Of a stretch of 64,000 nt of DNA, positions 43,781 to 53,434 are shown one piece after another. The notes beneath the pieces are model-generated. The model ran no database searches. It was given only the letters and a program-made list of their open reading frames with translations, and was not told where the DNA came from. Source of the DNA: Gracilariopsis chorda (Eukaryota; Rhodophyta; Florideophyceae; Gracilariales; Gracilariaceae); assembly GCA_003194525.1 (NCBI GenBank), contig NBIV01000069.1:220315-284314 (forward strand), in the 5' to 3' direction. Every line of letters begins with the position of its first letter. Position 1 is the first letter of the stretch. Both the position numbers and the translations under genes were made by a program.

Positions 43781-44677
43781 TTACTGATTATTGCGGAAAC
43801 AGGAGGAAATGCGTTTGAAGACACTACCAATTATCCTTTTCGCAACATCGCTCTTCCTTTTCCTCTCATTCACGGTTTCTTCTGAGTTTGAACCTTCCGT
43901 CGACCCAACATCTGCTTCCGACACATCCCGTGTTACGTACTCTCTAGGATGCTTCACCACATCGCACCCTTGAAATTGGTCGTCGCCGGGTACTCGCCGG
44001 TCCACATTGAACGACACAGCTCTTCCAAACAGCGACGTCCCAATGTTGAACTCTCTCGATCTGTCTACCACTCTGGGATAATGGCGCTTCCGGTCTTCCA
44101 TATCAAAGTATTCCGTCCCGTGCAGCGAGCTATGGAGCAGTGGCGGTGTAGCGTTGGGGTGCCTGTCTGCATCATACTTAGTTGCGGGTTGACTTTGAAT
44201 CCACTTGTAGAACTTATACTTTGGAACGTAGTATGAGTTTTCTCCGTCCTTGATGAAAACCTTCTCGAATAAACTGTCTTCATCATCGGTTTCGTCTATA
44301 GAAGAGCTTAGAGACGCGGTTGATTCTAAGAGCTCCTCAGAACCATCATCAGGACCGACAGACTGCAGCGTAGAGGATGCGGTATCCAATGAGGCGAGGT
44401 CCTCTGCAATGTCTTCGACACCGGTCCTGAAGCTATCCAAGCTCATCTCATCATCACTTGCCAGTTTCTCGTAGTCTAACGTCGTCAGGAATGTGTTATT
44501 CGACGTAGATTCTGAGCACTCTTCTTCACGGTGGTTTCCTATTCTTCCGTTAAAATGGCAGGCGTACGGTGATTGATTGGTGTCCACTGCAATCGCCATG
44601 CCGGTGCGATTAGCAGCTCGATTCTTCCTCAAATCCTGCTCCATTCCGATCCGATTTTGCAGCAGTTGATACAGCAT
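43781..44677 (-). CDS. Array gene delta, copy 4
   Basis: Protein identical to the other delta copies. It is paired divergently with alpha' instead of beta. Confidence 0.75.
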   Translation of the reverse strand: MLYQLLQNRIGMEQDLRKNRAANRTGMAIAVDTNQSPYACHFNGRIGNHREEECSESTSNNTFLTTLDYEKLASDDEMSLDSFRTGVEDIAEDLASLDTASSTLQSVGPDDGSEELLESTASLSSSIDETDDEDSLFEKVFIKDGENSYYVPKYKFYKWIQSQPATKYDADRHPNATPPLLHSSLHGTEYFDMEDRKRHYPRVVDRSREFNIGTSLFGRAVSFNVDRRVPGDDQFQGCDVVKHPREYVTRDVSEADVGSTEGSNSEETVNERKRKSDVAKRIIGSVFKRISSCFRNNQ

Positions 44678-46750
44678 GCAAGAAGTTTGCCAGGAATAGC
44701 GTGCGGGAGGAGCGTTCCAGTGTCGTTTGTGAGGTGATAAACGAGTTACGTTCAGCAGAGAGGGGGTTGCATGAACTCTGAAACACTCCTGGGGAAGGAG
44801 GAGGAGAAGAATTTGGTAAGCTAGGAGTTATTCTTATAGTGCTCTACGGAACGCTGAAGTTAGTCGTGATCATCGAATTCAGCTCTCGGCCTCAACGCCA
44901 CTAACGCCACCAACGCCACCAACGCCACCACACCAGCTGATTGTTCCCAGGGCACCGTGTTTGGGTTCAATTTGAGGCGCATGCGGCGTTTAAATCGAAA
45001 TTAATAAAGAACGAGTGAGGGGAGTTAGATAATAGGGGCCGTTAGACGCAGTTGCAAAGCCAAGCAGCTGGTTTCTAATTCAGAAGTGTGACATTGTTCA
45101 CATAAATGGAATGTACGCCTAGAGTCTACTTAAGCTAATTAAATCCATAAATGCTGAATGAAAGACTGCTGAGCATGACTTGGTATCAAACGAAATAGAA
45201 GACTCAACCTAGTAGTACATATTGGTGTCCCGATCAATAATTCATGGGGGCTTATTGTTCTTTGAATGACTTTGGATGGTGAAGGAGGCATTTGAGCGGA
45301 TGCACAGTGGTAAACATCTTTTAGAGGAGACGTTCACTGACATTCACATGTCATTCCCTTAACAATCCTTTCTTTTATTCAAGCATAGAATATCATATAC
45401 ACTTCGTAGTTTCAAGACACAACCAAAAAGTATCTATTTATCATTCCAGAGGCACGCTGAACCTTGATGCCGTCTTCACGCCTTTTCTTCACAGTAGTTT
45501 AGTACCTCAACTCTACCACGAAACCAAACATGTTTATGATGGTTTGCCAACAGCCCTTGCTCAGCGCCTGGCGCATACGCGATTAAATTTCCAACTCTCA
45601 CCGGAATAACTGGAGGGTTCTCCTTTATCTTCTCACATAACTACTGTATATGTTCATTCACCTTGTCTACATGTTCAACCATCATCTGAACCTATCTCCA
45701 TCCATCATCTTTGAGATTGCGCGACTTCCTTGTGAAGCGTAAGAGCATAGACTGACCTTGACCTTTAACCTTTTGTTTTCAGTGTCATTTGACGTCTCCT
45801 GAAAGCAAAAAAAAAACAGAATGGTTTCCTTGATATCTTGTTTTTGAGGGGTTTTATTATACTTTCTCTTTAGCAGTAAAAACATTTGATCAGTATTCTT
45901 GAATCATATCATACATCTTCCTCATGGTGCGAAGCAAGAGGAACCCAATCGCTCCGTGGATATTTCTGCGTAATGAAACATACCCTTCGTTAAGCAGTAG
46001 TACTTTATCCTTGCAATTTAGAGCCATATACAAACAAATGGAAGCCATGCGCCGTTAAAGGCGACGTTTAGTAATGTTACCCCTTACATGTGTCGGTGCA
46101 TAGAAAAGTTACAACAGCTCAAATCTTGAAGGGTGATACTGCTTCCCAGAACTGGCTGCTTCAACTGCGCCAGCTAATGTCACATTCTACTCTCATTTTT
46201 CTGTCGCAGCAAATCGTTCTACACTTCGCAAAGATGTGTCCTCTCGGTTACAATATGATACGCCAAACTTCAAACCTGAAGGAAAACGCTCTCCTCGGAT
46301 TATTTCTAGACGTACATTCCATTTATGTGAACAATGTCACACTTCTGAATTAGAAACCAGCTGCTTGGCTTTGCAACTGCGTCTAACGGCCCCTATTATC
46401 TAACTCCCCTCACTCGTTCTTTATTAATTTCGATTTCAACGCCGCATGCACCTCAAATTGAACCCAAACACGGTGCCCTGGGAACAATCAGCTGGTGTGG
46501 TGGCGTTGGTGGCGTTGGTGGCGTTAGTGGCGTTGAGGCCGAGAGCTGAATTCGATGATCACGACTAACTTCAGCGTTCCGTAGAGCACTATAAGAATAA
46601 CTCCTAGCTTACCAAATTCTTCTCCTCCTCCTTCCCCAGGAGTGTTTCAGAGTTCATGCAACCCCCTCTCTGCTGAACGTAACTCGTTTATCACCTCACA
46701 AACGACACTGGAACGCTCCTCCCGCACGCTATTCCTGGCAAACTTCTTGC
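44678..46750. promoter_or_regulatory. Divergent promoter region delta4/alpha'
   Basis: The fifth, partial unit: promoter arms and spacer as elsewhere. From about 46,680 the leader switches from the beta type to the alpha type (AACTCGTTTATC, then CTATTCCTGGCAAAC). Unit-specific C at 45,118. Tudor-like relic ends at 45,476. Confidence 0.6.
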
Positions 46751-47662
46751 ATGCTGTATCAACTGCTGCAAAATCGGATCGGAATGGAGCAGGATTTGAG
46801 GAAGAATCGAGCTGCTAATCGCACCGGCATGGCGATCGCAGTGGACACCAATCAATCACCGTACGCCTGCCATTTTAACGGAAGAATAGGAAACCACCGT
46901 GAAGAAGAGTGCTCAGAATCTACGTCGAATAACACATTCCTGACGACGTTAGACTACGAGAAACTGGCAAGTGATGATGAGATGAGCTTGGATAGCTTCA
47001 GGACCGGTGTCGAAGACATTGCAGAGGACCTCGCCTCATTGGATACTGCATCCTCTACGCTGCAGTCTGTCGGTCCTGATGATGGTTCTGAGGAGCTCTT
47101 AGAATCAACCGCGTCATCTTGGTCTTCTGAAGGGGACACCGAAATCGAAAAGGGGTTCGACGAGAATTTTTTTAAGTGGATTGAAAATCAGCAAGCTACG
47201 TTGGTCAAAACGGATCCACATACTGACTCGGAGCTACACGGTGAACCTCTGCATGGAACAGAAAAGTTTCATACTAAAGACCAGGATCGAGACTACCCTT
47301 CAGTGGAAGAGCCGAAGCAGTTCGAAGTTGAAATCTCGTTGTTTGCCAGAACTGTGACGTACTATTGGGACTATAAAGTGCCAAGGGAGCATCTGCATCC
47401 AGGGTGCGAAATGTTGAAGCACCCCAGAGATTTGGTGATATGGGATGACTCAGAGTCGGAGGTTGAGTCGATAGAGGGGTCATACTCGGAAGGAACGGTG
47501 AAGGAGGAGAAGAGGAAGAGGGACGTTGTGAAAAGGGTAATTGGCCGTGTCATCAAACGCATTGCGGGCTGTTTTCGCGATGCACAAACATCATCACACT
47601 CTGAGACAAAATCTGAATCAGAACGTGATTGTGAAGGATTGTTGAGAAATTTTACAGGTTAA
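46751..47662 (+). CDS. Array gene alpha' (right copy), 303 aa
   Basis: ATG 46751; Met12 ATG at 46784 is the alternative start. It differs from the left alpha by two residues (R50, D155). Its N-terminal module is identical to delta, including R50. Together with its 3' flank it forms a direct repeat with 18,7xx-20,400, about 27.97 kb away, that bounds the array. It is downstream of a full delta/beta-type promoter, unlike the left alpha. Confidence 0.75.
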   Translation: MLYQLLQNRIGMEQDLRKNRAANRTGMAIAVDTNQSPYACHFNGRIGNHREEECSESTSNNTFLTTLDYEKLASDDEMSLDSFRTGVEDIAEDLASLDTASSTLQSVGPDDGSEELLESTASSWSSEGDTEIEKGFDENFFKWIENQQATLVKTDPHTDSELHGEPLHGTEKFHTKDQDRDYPSVEEPKQFEVEISLFARTVTYYWDYKVPREHLHPGCEMLKHPRDLVIWDDSESEVESIEGSYSEGTVKEEKRKRDVVKRVIGRVIKRIAGCFRDAQTSSHSETKSESERDCEGLLRNFTG

Positions 47663-48360
47663 ATATTATCAATAGAAGGAATGTCTTCTTCAGGAAATAC
47701 ATTAACAGTTTGCCTCTGTGTGTATGTTTTTTGTAGATACGACCAAGAAAGCGAGTAAGGGTTGCCTTGTATGCATTCTGGTTCAAACAAGGTTTGTAGT
47801 CCAGTGATGAGAACACTCTTCTTGTCATGGAAGCGTTTCTGATCTTGGCAGGATATGCTTTAGCATTTTCTTTTAAATGAATGGAAAACCCCGCAACATT
47901 CCGACTGACAATTGGATTGCTACTAGCCATACATTAAAAGAATTGAAACATACGCTGGGGGTTACGTTGTAACGGAGAGTGTAATTGTGGCTGCTCTTCA
48001 ATCTGCGAATGCAGCAAAATTGAATTGCTTAGCACATGAGCTGATTAGAGACCCATTCTTCGGTGGTAAATAACGTGCCTCCATGGAAGATATATTCGGC
48101 TGTGATGGGTTGGATGTGTCTGTGTTATCTCGTGTTGCAGCCATGTACAAGTGCTAGCTCTCGATAGCGAAGATTGCAGGAAGATGCTCGTGTGCGTACC
48201 GGCACTGATGCTGATATAAAAGACCTTGTGTACGAAGTTTAGCCGTTACTCAAAAACGATCCGAGTCTAAACAACATGGCACCGATTAGCTAAGAGTTTA
48301 TCGGTAGTGTGCGCACCGTTGTGAAGAAACGAACGTTATCTATGAGTTGTCATCGACAGT
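47663..48360. pseudogene. Right copy of the alpha downstream region, cut by copia LTR
   Basis: Near-identical to 19,694-20,395 up to CATCGACAGT at 48,360 (left copy CATCGACGGT), where homology stops at the TG of an LTR-like sequence. Confidence 0.5.
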
Positions 48361-48674
48361 TGAAGAACATGGAGGGTGGCGCCTGGCGGCTTGACCGACA
48401 CACGAGGTCAGCCAGAGCCGCTGGGGGGGCTTTATTAATAATCTGACTGTCAGGATCAGTGAAACGTGTACGTCTACACGTTTCAGTGGACGGCTGGCAC
48501 AGCCATTCACACCGTCCCGCGCAGTTATGAACAAAGTATCATGATTGCCTACTACTAGTATATATCCCGAGAAACTGTCAGAGGGGGCCACCGTTAAAAA
48601 CCTTTTGAGCAGGAAAACCTTGTACGAATAATCTGCACCGAAAAGAAAAATTATAGCAATCTTCATATTACACA
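48361..48674 (-). repeat. Candidate 3' LTR of the right copia element
   Basis: In element sense it starts TGTAATATGAAG or TGTGTAATATGAAG and ends CATGTTCTTCA. Inside are TATATACTAG and, further on, AATAAA (complement of 48431-48436). The outer edge coincides exactly with the break in the alpha-flank duplication. No clear polypurine tract was seen at the inner edge, so that edge is uncertain. Confidence 0.45.
48460..48485. repeat. Perfect 11-bp hairpin
   Basis: TGAAACGTGTA, a CGTC loop, then TACACGTTTCA. It lies inside the candidate LTR, downstream of the TATA-like box and upstream of AATAAA, so it would be in the transcript's R/U5 region. Confidence 0.6.
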
Positions 48675-49067
48675 AAAACTTACAACAAAATGACGGGTTT
48701 TTATTTCTATTAAAATCATTAAAGAAGAAATGACGTCATAAAGAGAAGACACAAGCTTTCGAAAACTTGTCAAAATAACTCAGACGTCACAATGTACTTC
48801 AAAAAATAAAGTCAACGTTTTCAGAAAAGGGTCTCTCAACAACTTAGTAAAAGCATTGGCAGGCTGTATTTAAGTTTGCATATATTCAACGAAAAAAATA
48901 GAAGTCTTCAATTTGTCATAAATGTTTTTATATAGTGCACCTGAAGATAAAACGTACTTGAGGCTCAAAATGCCTACTAAGTTTGATAATTGATAAGGCG
49001 GTGGAGCTTAAATGGCGTATTGGTATGGGAAATATTGATATCGGTTCATATACAACTTTTTTTTGAC
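48675..49067. other. AT-rich stretch between copia RNase H relic and LTR
   Basis: No ORF; probably the 3' non-coding part of the copia element. Confidence 0.4.
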
Positions 49068-50301
49068 TAAGTCATTCTAAGAACAATCTCTTTATCCATG
49101 CCACGGCTTTGAAGAAAGGATGAAGTGCAATGTAGTCAGCCTTTCCAGACAATAGCTCAATTATCCTCTACGTCTTTATATTCCAAGGATTGAGTCCTTC
49201 ATTTACCTTTACGAATAAACCAGTCGTCAAGGTTTTGGTTTCCTTGCACCCAGCCTAGTCGGGATTGCAATATGCTTCCATTATCGCGTTAGCGTTTGGT
49301 GAAAAGTAGAATAAATAGCTCCTTGTGCCTTTGGATTACCCTAACACCTCTTTCCCAATTCCAGAATGTCTCTTTTTACGAGCATAAACTTGCCTCGCTA
49401 GCATTGAAGTTGGGAACAGGATGTCAGGCTTTAGATTCACAGCCAAGTAAACCAAATTCTCCACCATTTTATGGTATCGGGAGTGAAACACAGTCCGCAG
49501 ACCTTCTTTGTCGTCCTTTAGATCCGTCAGATCGCAAGGTGTAGGCAACTAAGTTTGCGCAGAATTCGAGTTTATTAATCAGTGCTCTTCAAACGTTTAC
49601 ATGACGTATCTTTATTTTGATACCCAAATGCCTTCGTTGTCATTGTAGAGGCCCATCCCAATAAAAGTCTTTGCTTCACCAGGAAACTTCACTTGAAAAC
49701 TTTTCTTCATTTCTTCCTTAAATTATTCCAGGAGATATCTTGAGTTCGACAACTTTAGTACGTCTTTGACTACAACTTTGAGTATGATGAACCCAATAAT
49801 AGACTTGAAGATGTACAGTTGGCTATCAGTTTGCGACAGGCGAAACTTTTGCTTTATCAGCTCTGATGGAATAGCGATACCCAGATCTGTCCGGCTTGTT
49901 TCGCACCGTACATCGACTTCAGTAGTGCGCAGACCTTTCCTCGTTGATATGACGAGCCCTACGAATTTGTAGGCTGTTCCATTATTATTGGCTCGTCCAG
50001 GTCTCAGAATAAGTAAGCATTGCTTATATCCAAGGTTTCCATTATTAAAAATTGTGGGGTCGCTTTCACCACCCCGAGTCCGATTGTCTTCAGCCGTGCT
50101 ACTGGGGCGTACAACTTTTCTTCATCGTAATCCAGGTTCGTCTCTTGTTTCTCTCCTCGGACCACACATTGAGCCTTTGGCAACACCTTCAATAGCATGC
50201 TGCTTATTTGCTTCATGATCAACGTCCACAGTAAGGGCATTGGTTTCATTTCAGGTTTCTGGTCCAGCAGCTTCCACGTCTTTCTGCTGATCAGAGACTC
50301 G
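49068..50301 (-). pseudogene. pol: Ty1/copia reverse transcriptase-RNase H relic
   Basis: Read on the minus strand with many stops and frameshifts. From right to left: NLDYDEEKLYAPVARLKTIG and MDISNAYLF (RT, about 50,150-50,004); MEQPTNS and LKSMYGAKQAGQIW (about 49,960-49,860); EEMKKSFQVKFPGEAKTFIG (RT end, about 49,720-49,650); KPDILFPTSMLARQ (about 49,430-49,360); and SGKADYIALHPFF (RNase H, about 49,160-49,070). These motifs are diagnostic for copia RT-RNase H. Integrase and protease are absent because the upstream part is displaced by element B at 50,302. Confidence 0.85.
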
Positions 50302-51203
50302 TGAAGTGCAATCCTCAAGGAGGAAGACTCAGCGATGCCCTGTGGACTTGGTGTTTTTGCCGCTTTAGCGTGTTTATGATTACTACCGCTATTAGCGGGT
50401 GTCTCAGCCCTCAGCGGATCCACGCTGTACGCCAGGTGCACACCTGTGCATGCGCCGTGTGCCGCCCAAGGCGTGAGTGGACCACATGTGACACGGATAG
50501 TCAAGAGGAGGTTGGCACCACGGTGTGGACATTTATTTAATTTATATTTATTATTTATTATTTATCTACGCTACAGTAGGGAGATTACTACACTATTTAG
50601 TGGCTCGGCGACCTCGCCCTGACACTGAGTAAACTTCTCCAACCAGGGTTCTTGGCTCTAAGTCTTTTCCGCTTTCGCGAGTCTTCTACACTCCTCGGAG
50701 GTAAAGCCGCGTTACTAACGGTAGACCTATCCACCCTGCGTCACTAGGAGTATCACCGCCTTGGGCACTTGTCACTTAATTCACCACCGCCGTGTTCTCG
50801 CCCCTGTATAGGGTTCCTTTGTACCTTTTTTCGTGGTCCCGTTGTCCCACACCCCCGTCGCCCCCAATCGGGCATCCCCCGTATTTCCCTTACCCCACTC
50901 TCGTGGTTCCTACCCCTTTGTGTGGTTGCTCGTCACCGCTGACGCGTGTCTCTCGTGCCGGCATCCCGTGACGTCTTCCCCCACTTACGTGGACTCGTAC
51001 TCCTTGGAAGGGCTGTTTTCCCATTCGTGGTGATCCTAATCCTACCGTTTCAACTCTCCCCGCTTGGCGTGAGGGTGAGCCTCGGCTTTACAACCCGACT
51101 TCGTCGTGCTCATCCGGAGAGGCTCCGTTCGCTGTGTTACCCTCCAGAGGGGAAGATTCCGAACGTCTTCGTGTGTTGTCCCGCCTGCGGGTATTGCACT
51201 ACA
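50302..51203 (+). repeat. 5' LTR of element B (902 bp)
   Basis: Begins TGAAGTGCA and ends TGCACTACA, an imperfect 9-bp inverted repeat. It contains a U3 AT-rich box around 50,531-50,566 and many short GC-flanked inverted repeats downstream of it. It is followed by AAG and the primer-binding site. Confidence 0.85.
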
Positions 51204-51206
51204 AAG

Positions 51207-51225
51207 TGGTCTCCCGACCTAGAAT
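51207..51225 (+). promoter_or_regulatory. Primer-binding site, element B
   Basis: TGGTCTCCCGACCTAGAAT, three bases after the LTR; same as in A and C. Confidence 0.8.
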
Positions 51226-51318
51226 CGGAAACGGTTAGGTTTTGTATTACCTCTCCTCAGAGATTCCCAGTCCAAACTTGTGGTTTCTTACCACTTCGTG
51301 GGAGTTTTTGGTCTACAC

Positions 51319-53434
51319 ATGTCTCGGCGACCATCCTCCGCCGAACCCGTTGTCACGCGGAGTCGTTCTGTCAGTGACGTGGAACAGGCAGAGATCTCGA
51401 AGGTACCCGCTGGCCACCCTCGACGTGACACTTTGAAAGGCAAGTCGAAGGGCCAAGACTCGTCGAGAGCCCAGAAACCCCCGCCTAAGGCGTTGAAGGA
51501 CGCTCCCAACTCTGGTGTCGACCGGGCTTCTGCCGATGTAGCTGCACCCCGGAGGGGAGAAGCCGATACCGACGCCCCCCCTAGTGTCCAAGCGCAGCTT
51601 GATGAGGTGCGTGAAGCACACAATACCCTCGTGGAGGAGTTTGAAGTCCTGCGTGTCAGGTTTGATACCTCTTTTATGAAGGATTCGGCTGAGGACATTC
51701 GCCTTTTAAGGGCGGATGTCAACACTTTATTGGAATGTTTTGGTGGTCCTGCCAACTATGTTGAGAATGTGGAAACCCGATTTGATCGTTTCAGTGCCCG
51801 TCTGAGGACGTTGGAGCAAACTATCTTGATGGATGACAACGTCCCGGGTGAGGCCGCTGCTGTCTCGCAAAAAGCGAAGCGCGAGAAGAAAGATTCTACC
51901 CGCCGCACTCGTAAGAAGCAGCCCAAGCACGATCCTGACTCGTCGGATTCCTCCCTGTCTTCACAGGATTCTCCCCATTCAGATGGTTCGGTGTCGTCGG
52001 ATTCTTCGTCGGACGATGATCGTCGCCGACGCCCGTCCCATTCTAAACGGTCTTCTTCCACCCAAGGTGTGATTCGCCCCCGGAGGAAGGGGAGGAAACA
52101 CTTAGGATTGAGGGAGCTCAAATGTACTAATCCCCTCTACAAGAGGTTGGTATCGTACCGATATTATCGGCTTGAGGACTCCTCATTGGATCGTACACCC
52201 CGTGGTACGGGTAAGGTGAAGGACTTCATACAGCGTATGCAGCTTTCCCTTCGTAACCAGTCCTTTTCTGGAGAGGATCTCATATTGGTGTTAGACTTCC
52301 TCGGAAGGTTCGTCTCCGAAGCGGACATACTTGGTATGAACGAAGGACAGGCGTTTATTGCCCTACCGTATTTTCTACGTGGCCTCGCCAAGGATCAATA
52401 CAACTCTGTAAGAGGTTCTTCCCGAGCCTCCGAAGGAGGTGTAACGTGCTGGCCGGAAGCGGTTCAGTACCTCTTGCGATCCTACGCGACGAACAACGCT
52501 ATTCAGGCGGCTATTCTCGCTTTACGCGATACCCGCCAGAAATCTGGAGAGACGGAAACCGAATTCTCGGTACGCCTTAATAAGGCTTTCCACAGGTGTG
52601 GCAAGGTTTACTTCTCTGGAGAGCGCTGCACCATGTACATCGATGGATTGGATCCGGCAATCCGTACGCTGGTGGCCCGATATCGGGAGGATCGTCGTAA
52701 CACCACCTACTTGGAGTTGATTCAACACGCGCAAGCGGAAGGTGATGCACTTCGAGCTCGTATCCCTGCATCGAAGTCTCGTCCCGCCAAAGGCGTTGAT
52801 GATGGAAGCCAGTTCACCATCTTTATCGCTAGCAGCGAGTGGACGCCCTTCAAGGGACTACGATAACGTGTACCTCGCTCAGGCCGGTGCTCAGTCTATT
52901 CCGACAACGGAACTGCCGTCCACGACGGATGCGTCCTACGACACAGCTCAGGAGAATTCCCTGCTGTATGTTGACGGACCCCGTGTTCACGGACCTCGCA
53001 TCCCCTATTCGAATGGTGCCCTCTGGCTGAGTCGTCCCGGATGGAAGGATACCCACCCAGCGGTGAGACACACGGATGCTCGTTCCGGTCAGCCGCCCCC
53101 ACGCTCTGGAGTCATATGCCACGTATGTTACGAACACGGTCACATTTCACCGGACTGCATCCTCACTTTGAGAGAAGTAACCCGAGTGATCAGTAACTAT
53201 GAAGCCCTTACTCCAGCGGAGAAGCAGACCGCTCCGATTTCATCGTACGTACGAGCGAAGACGGACTTCCCCCGGAATATCCCGGATATGAACCCGCGAC
53301 ACGCGTTGCTTTCCCCTGCTGAGCAGGTCACTAACTCCCGTCTTGTTCGAAAAGACACCCCCGCTAGCGCTCCACTGCTAGTGTTTCAGGATTCCGAGAC
53401 CCCGCCTCAGGCGGAACGGGCTCAGGAAAACTGA
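51319..53434 (+). pseudogene. gag: Gag of element B, one frameshift
   Basis: Starts at ATG 51319 (MSRRPSSAEP); upstream codons are open only from non-ATG codons. Seen: a basic N-terminus, a coiled-coil segment (about residues 90-180), a Lys/Arg and Ser/Asp-rich hinge, the capsid-like block RYYRLEDSSLDRTPRGTGKV, and a zinc knuckle CHVCYEHGHISPDC. One extra A in the AAA run at 52,789-52,791 shifts the frame by +1. The remaining part, including the knuckle, is read in the second frame to TGA 53,432-53,434. The corresponding C sequence lacks the extra base. Confidence 0.9.
53425..53431 (+). promoter_or_regulatory. Candidate -1 frameshift heptamer, element B
   Basis: G GAA AAC in gag phase immediately before the gag TGA. 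Shifting back one base leads into CTG ATT TCG, the open pol frame. Confidence 0.5.

Larger units (their letters stand above)
23969..46740. repeat. Tandem array, 5,182-5,184 bp unit, four copies plus a partial fifth
   Basis: Units start at 23,969, 29,151, 34,334, 39,517 and 44,699, placed by the conserved GCGTGCGGGAGG of the minus-strand leader. Each full unit holds a divergent promoter region, beta on plus, a convergent spacer and delta on minus. The fifth unit keeps only the promoter region and is then joined to alpha'. By eye only about ten substitutions or single-base indels separate the copies over >20 kb. Examples are A at 29,417, an extra A near 32,598, an extra T near 36,063, a shorter G run at 40,063, A at 40,511 and 45,694, G at 43,014 and C at 45,118. 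Confidence 0.9.
48361..50301 (-). mobile_element. Degenerate Ty1/copia element, right side, split by element B
   Basis: Minus-strand order, right to left: RT relic, RNase H relic, 3' non-coding region, candidate 3' LTR. The N-terminal part lies beyond elements B and C, outside the window. The left edge is defined by the loss of homology with the empty copy near 20,395. Confidence 0.7.
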
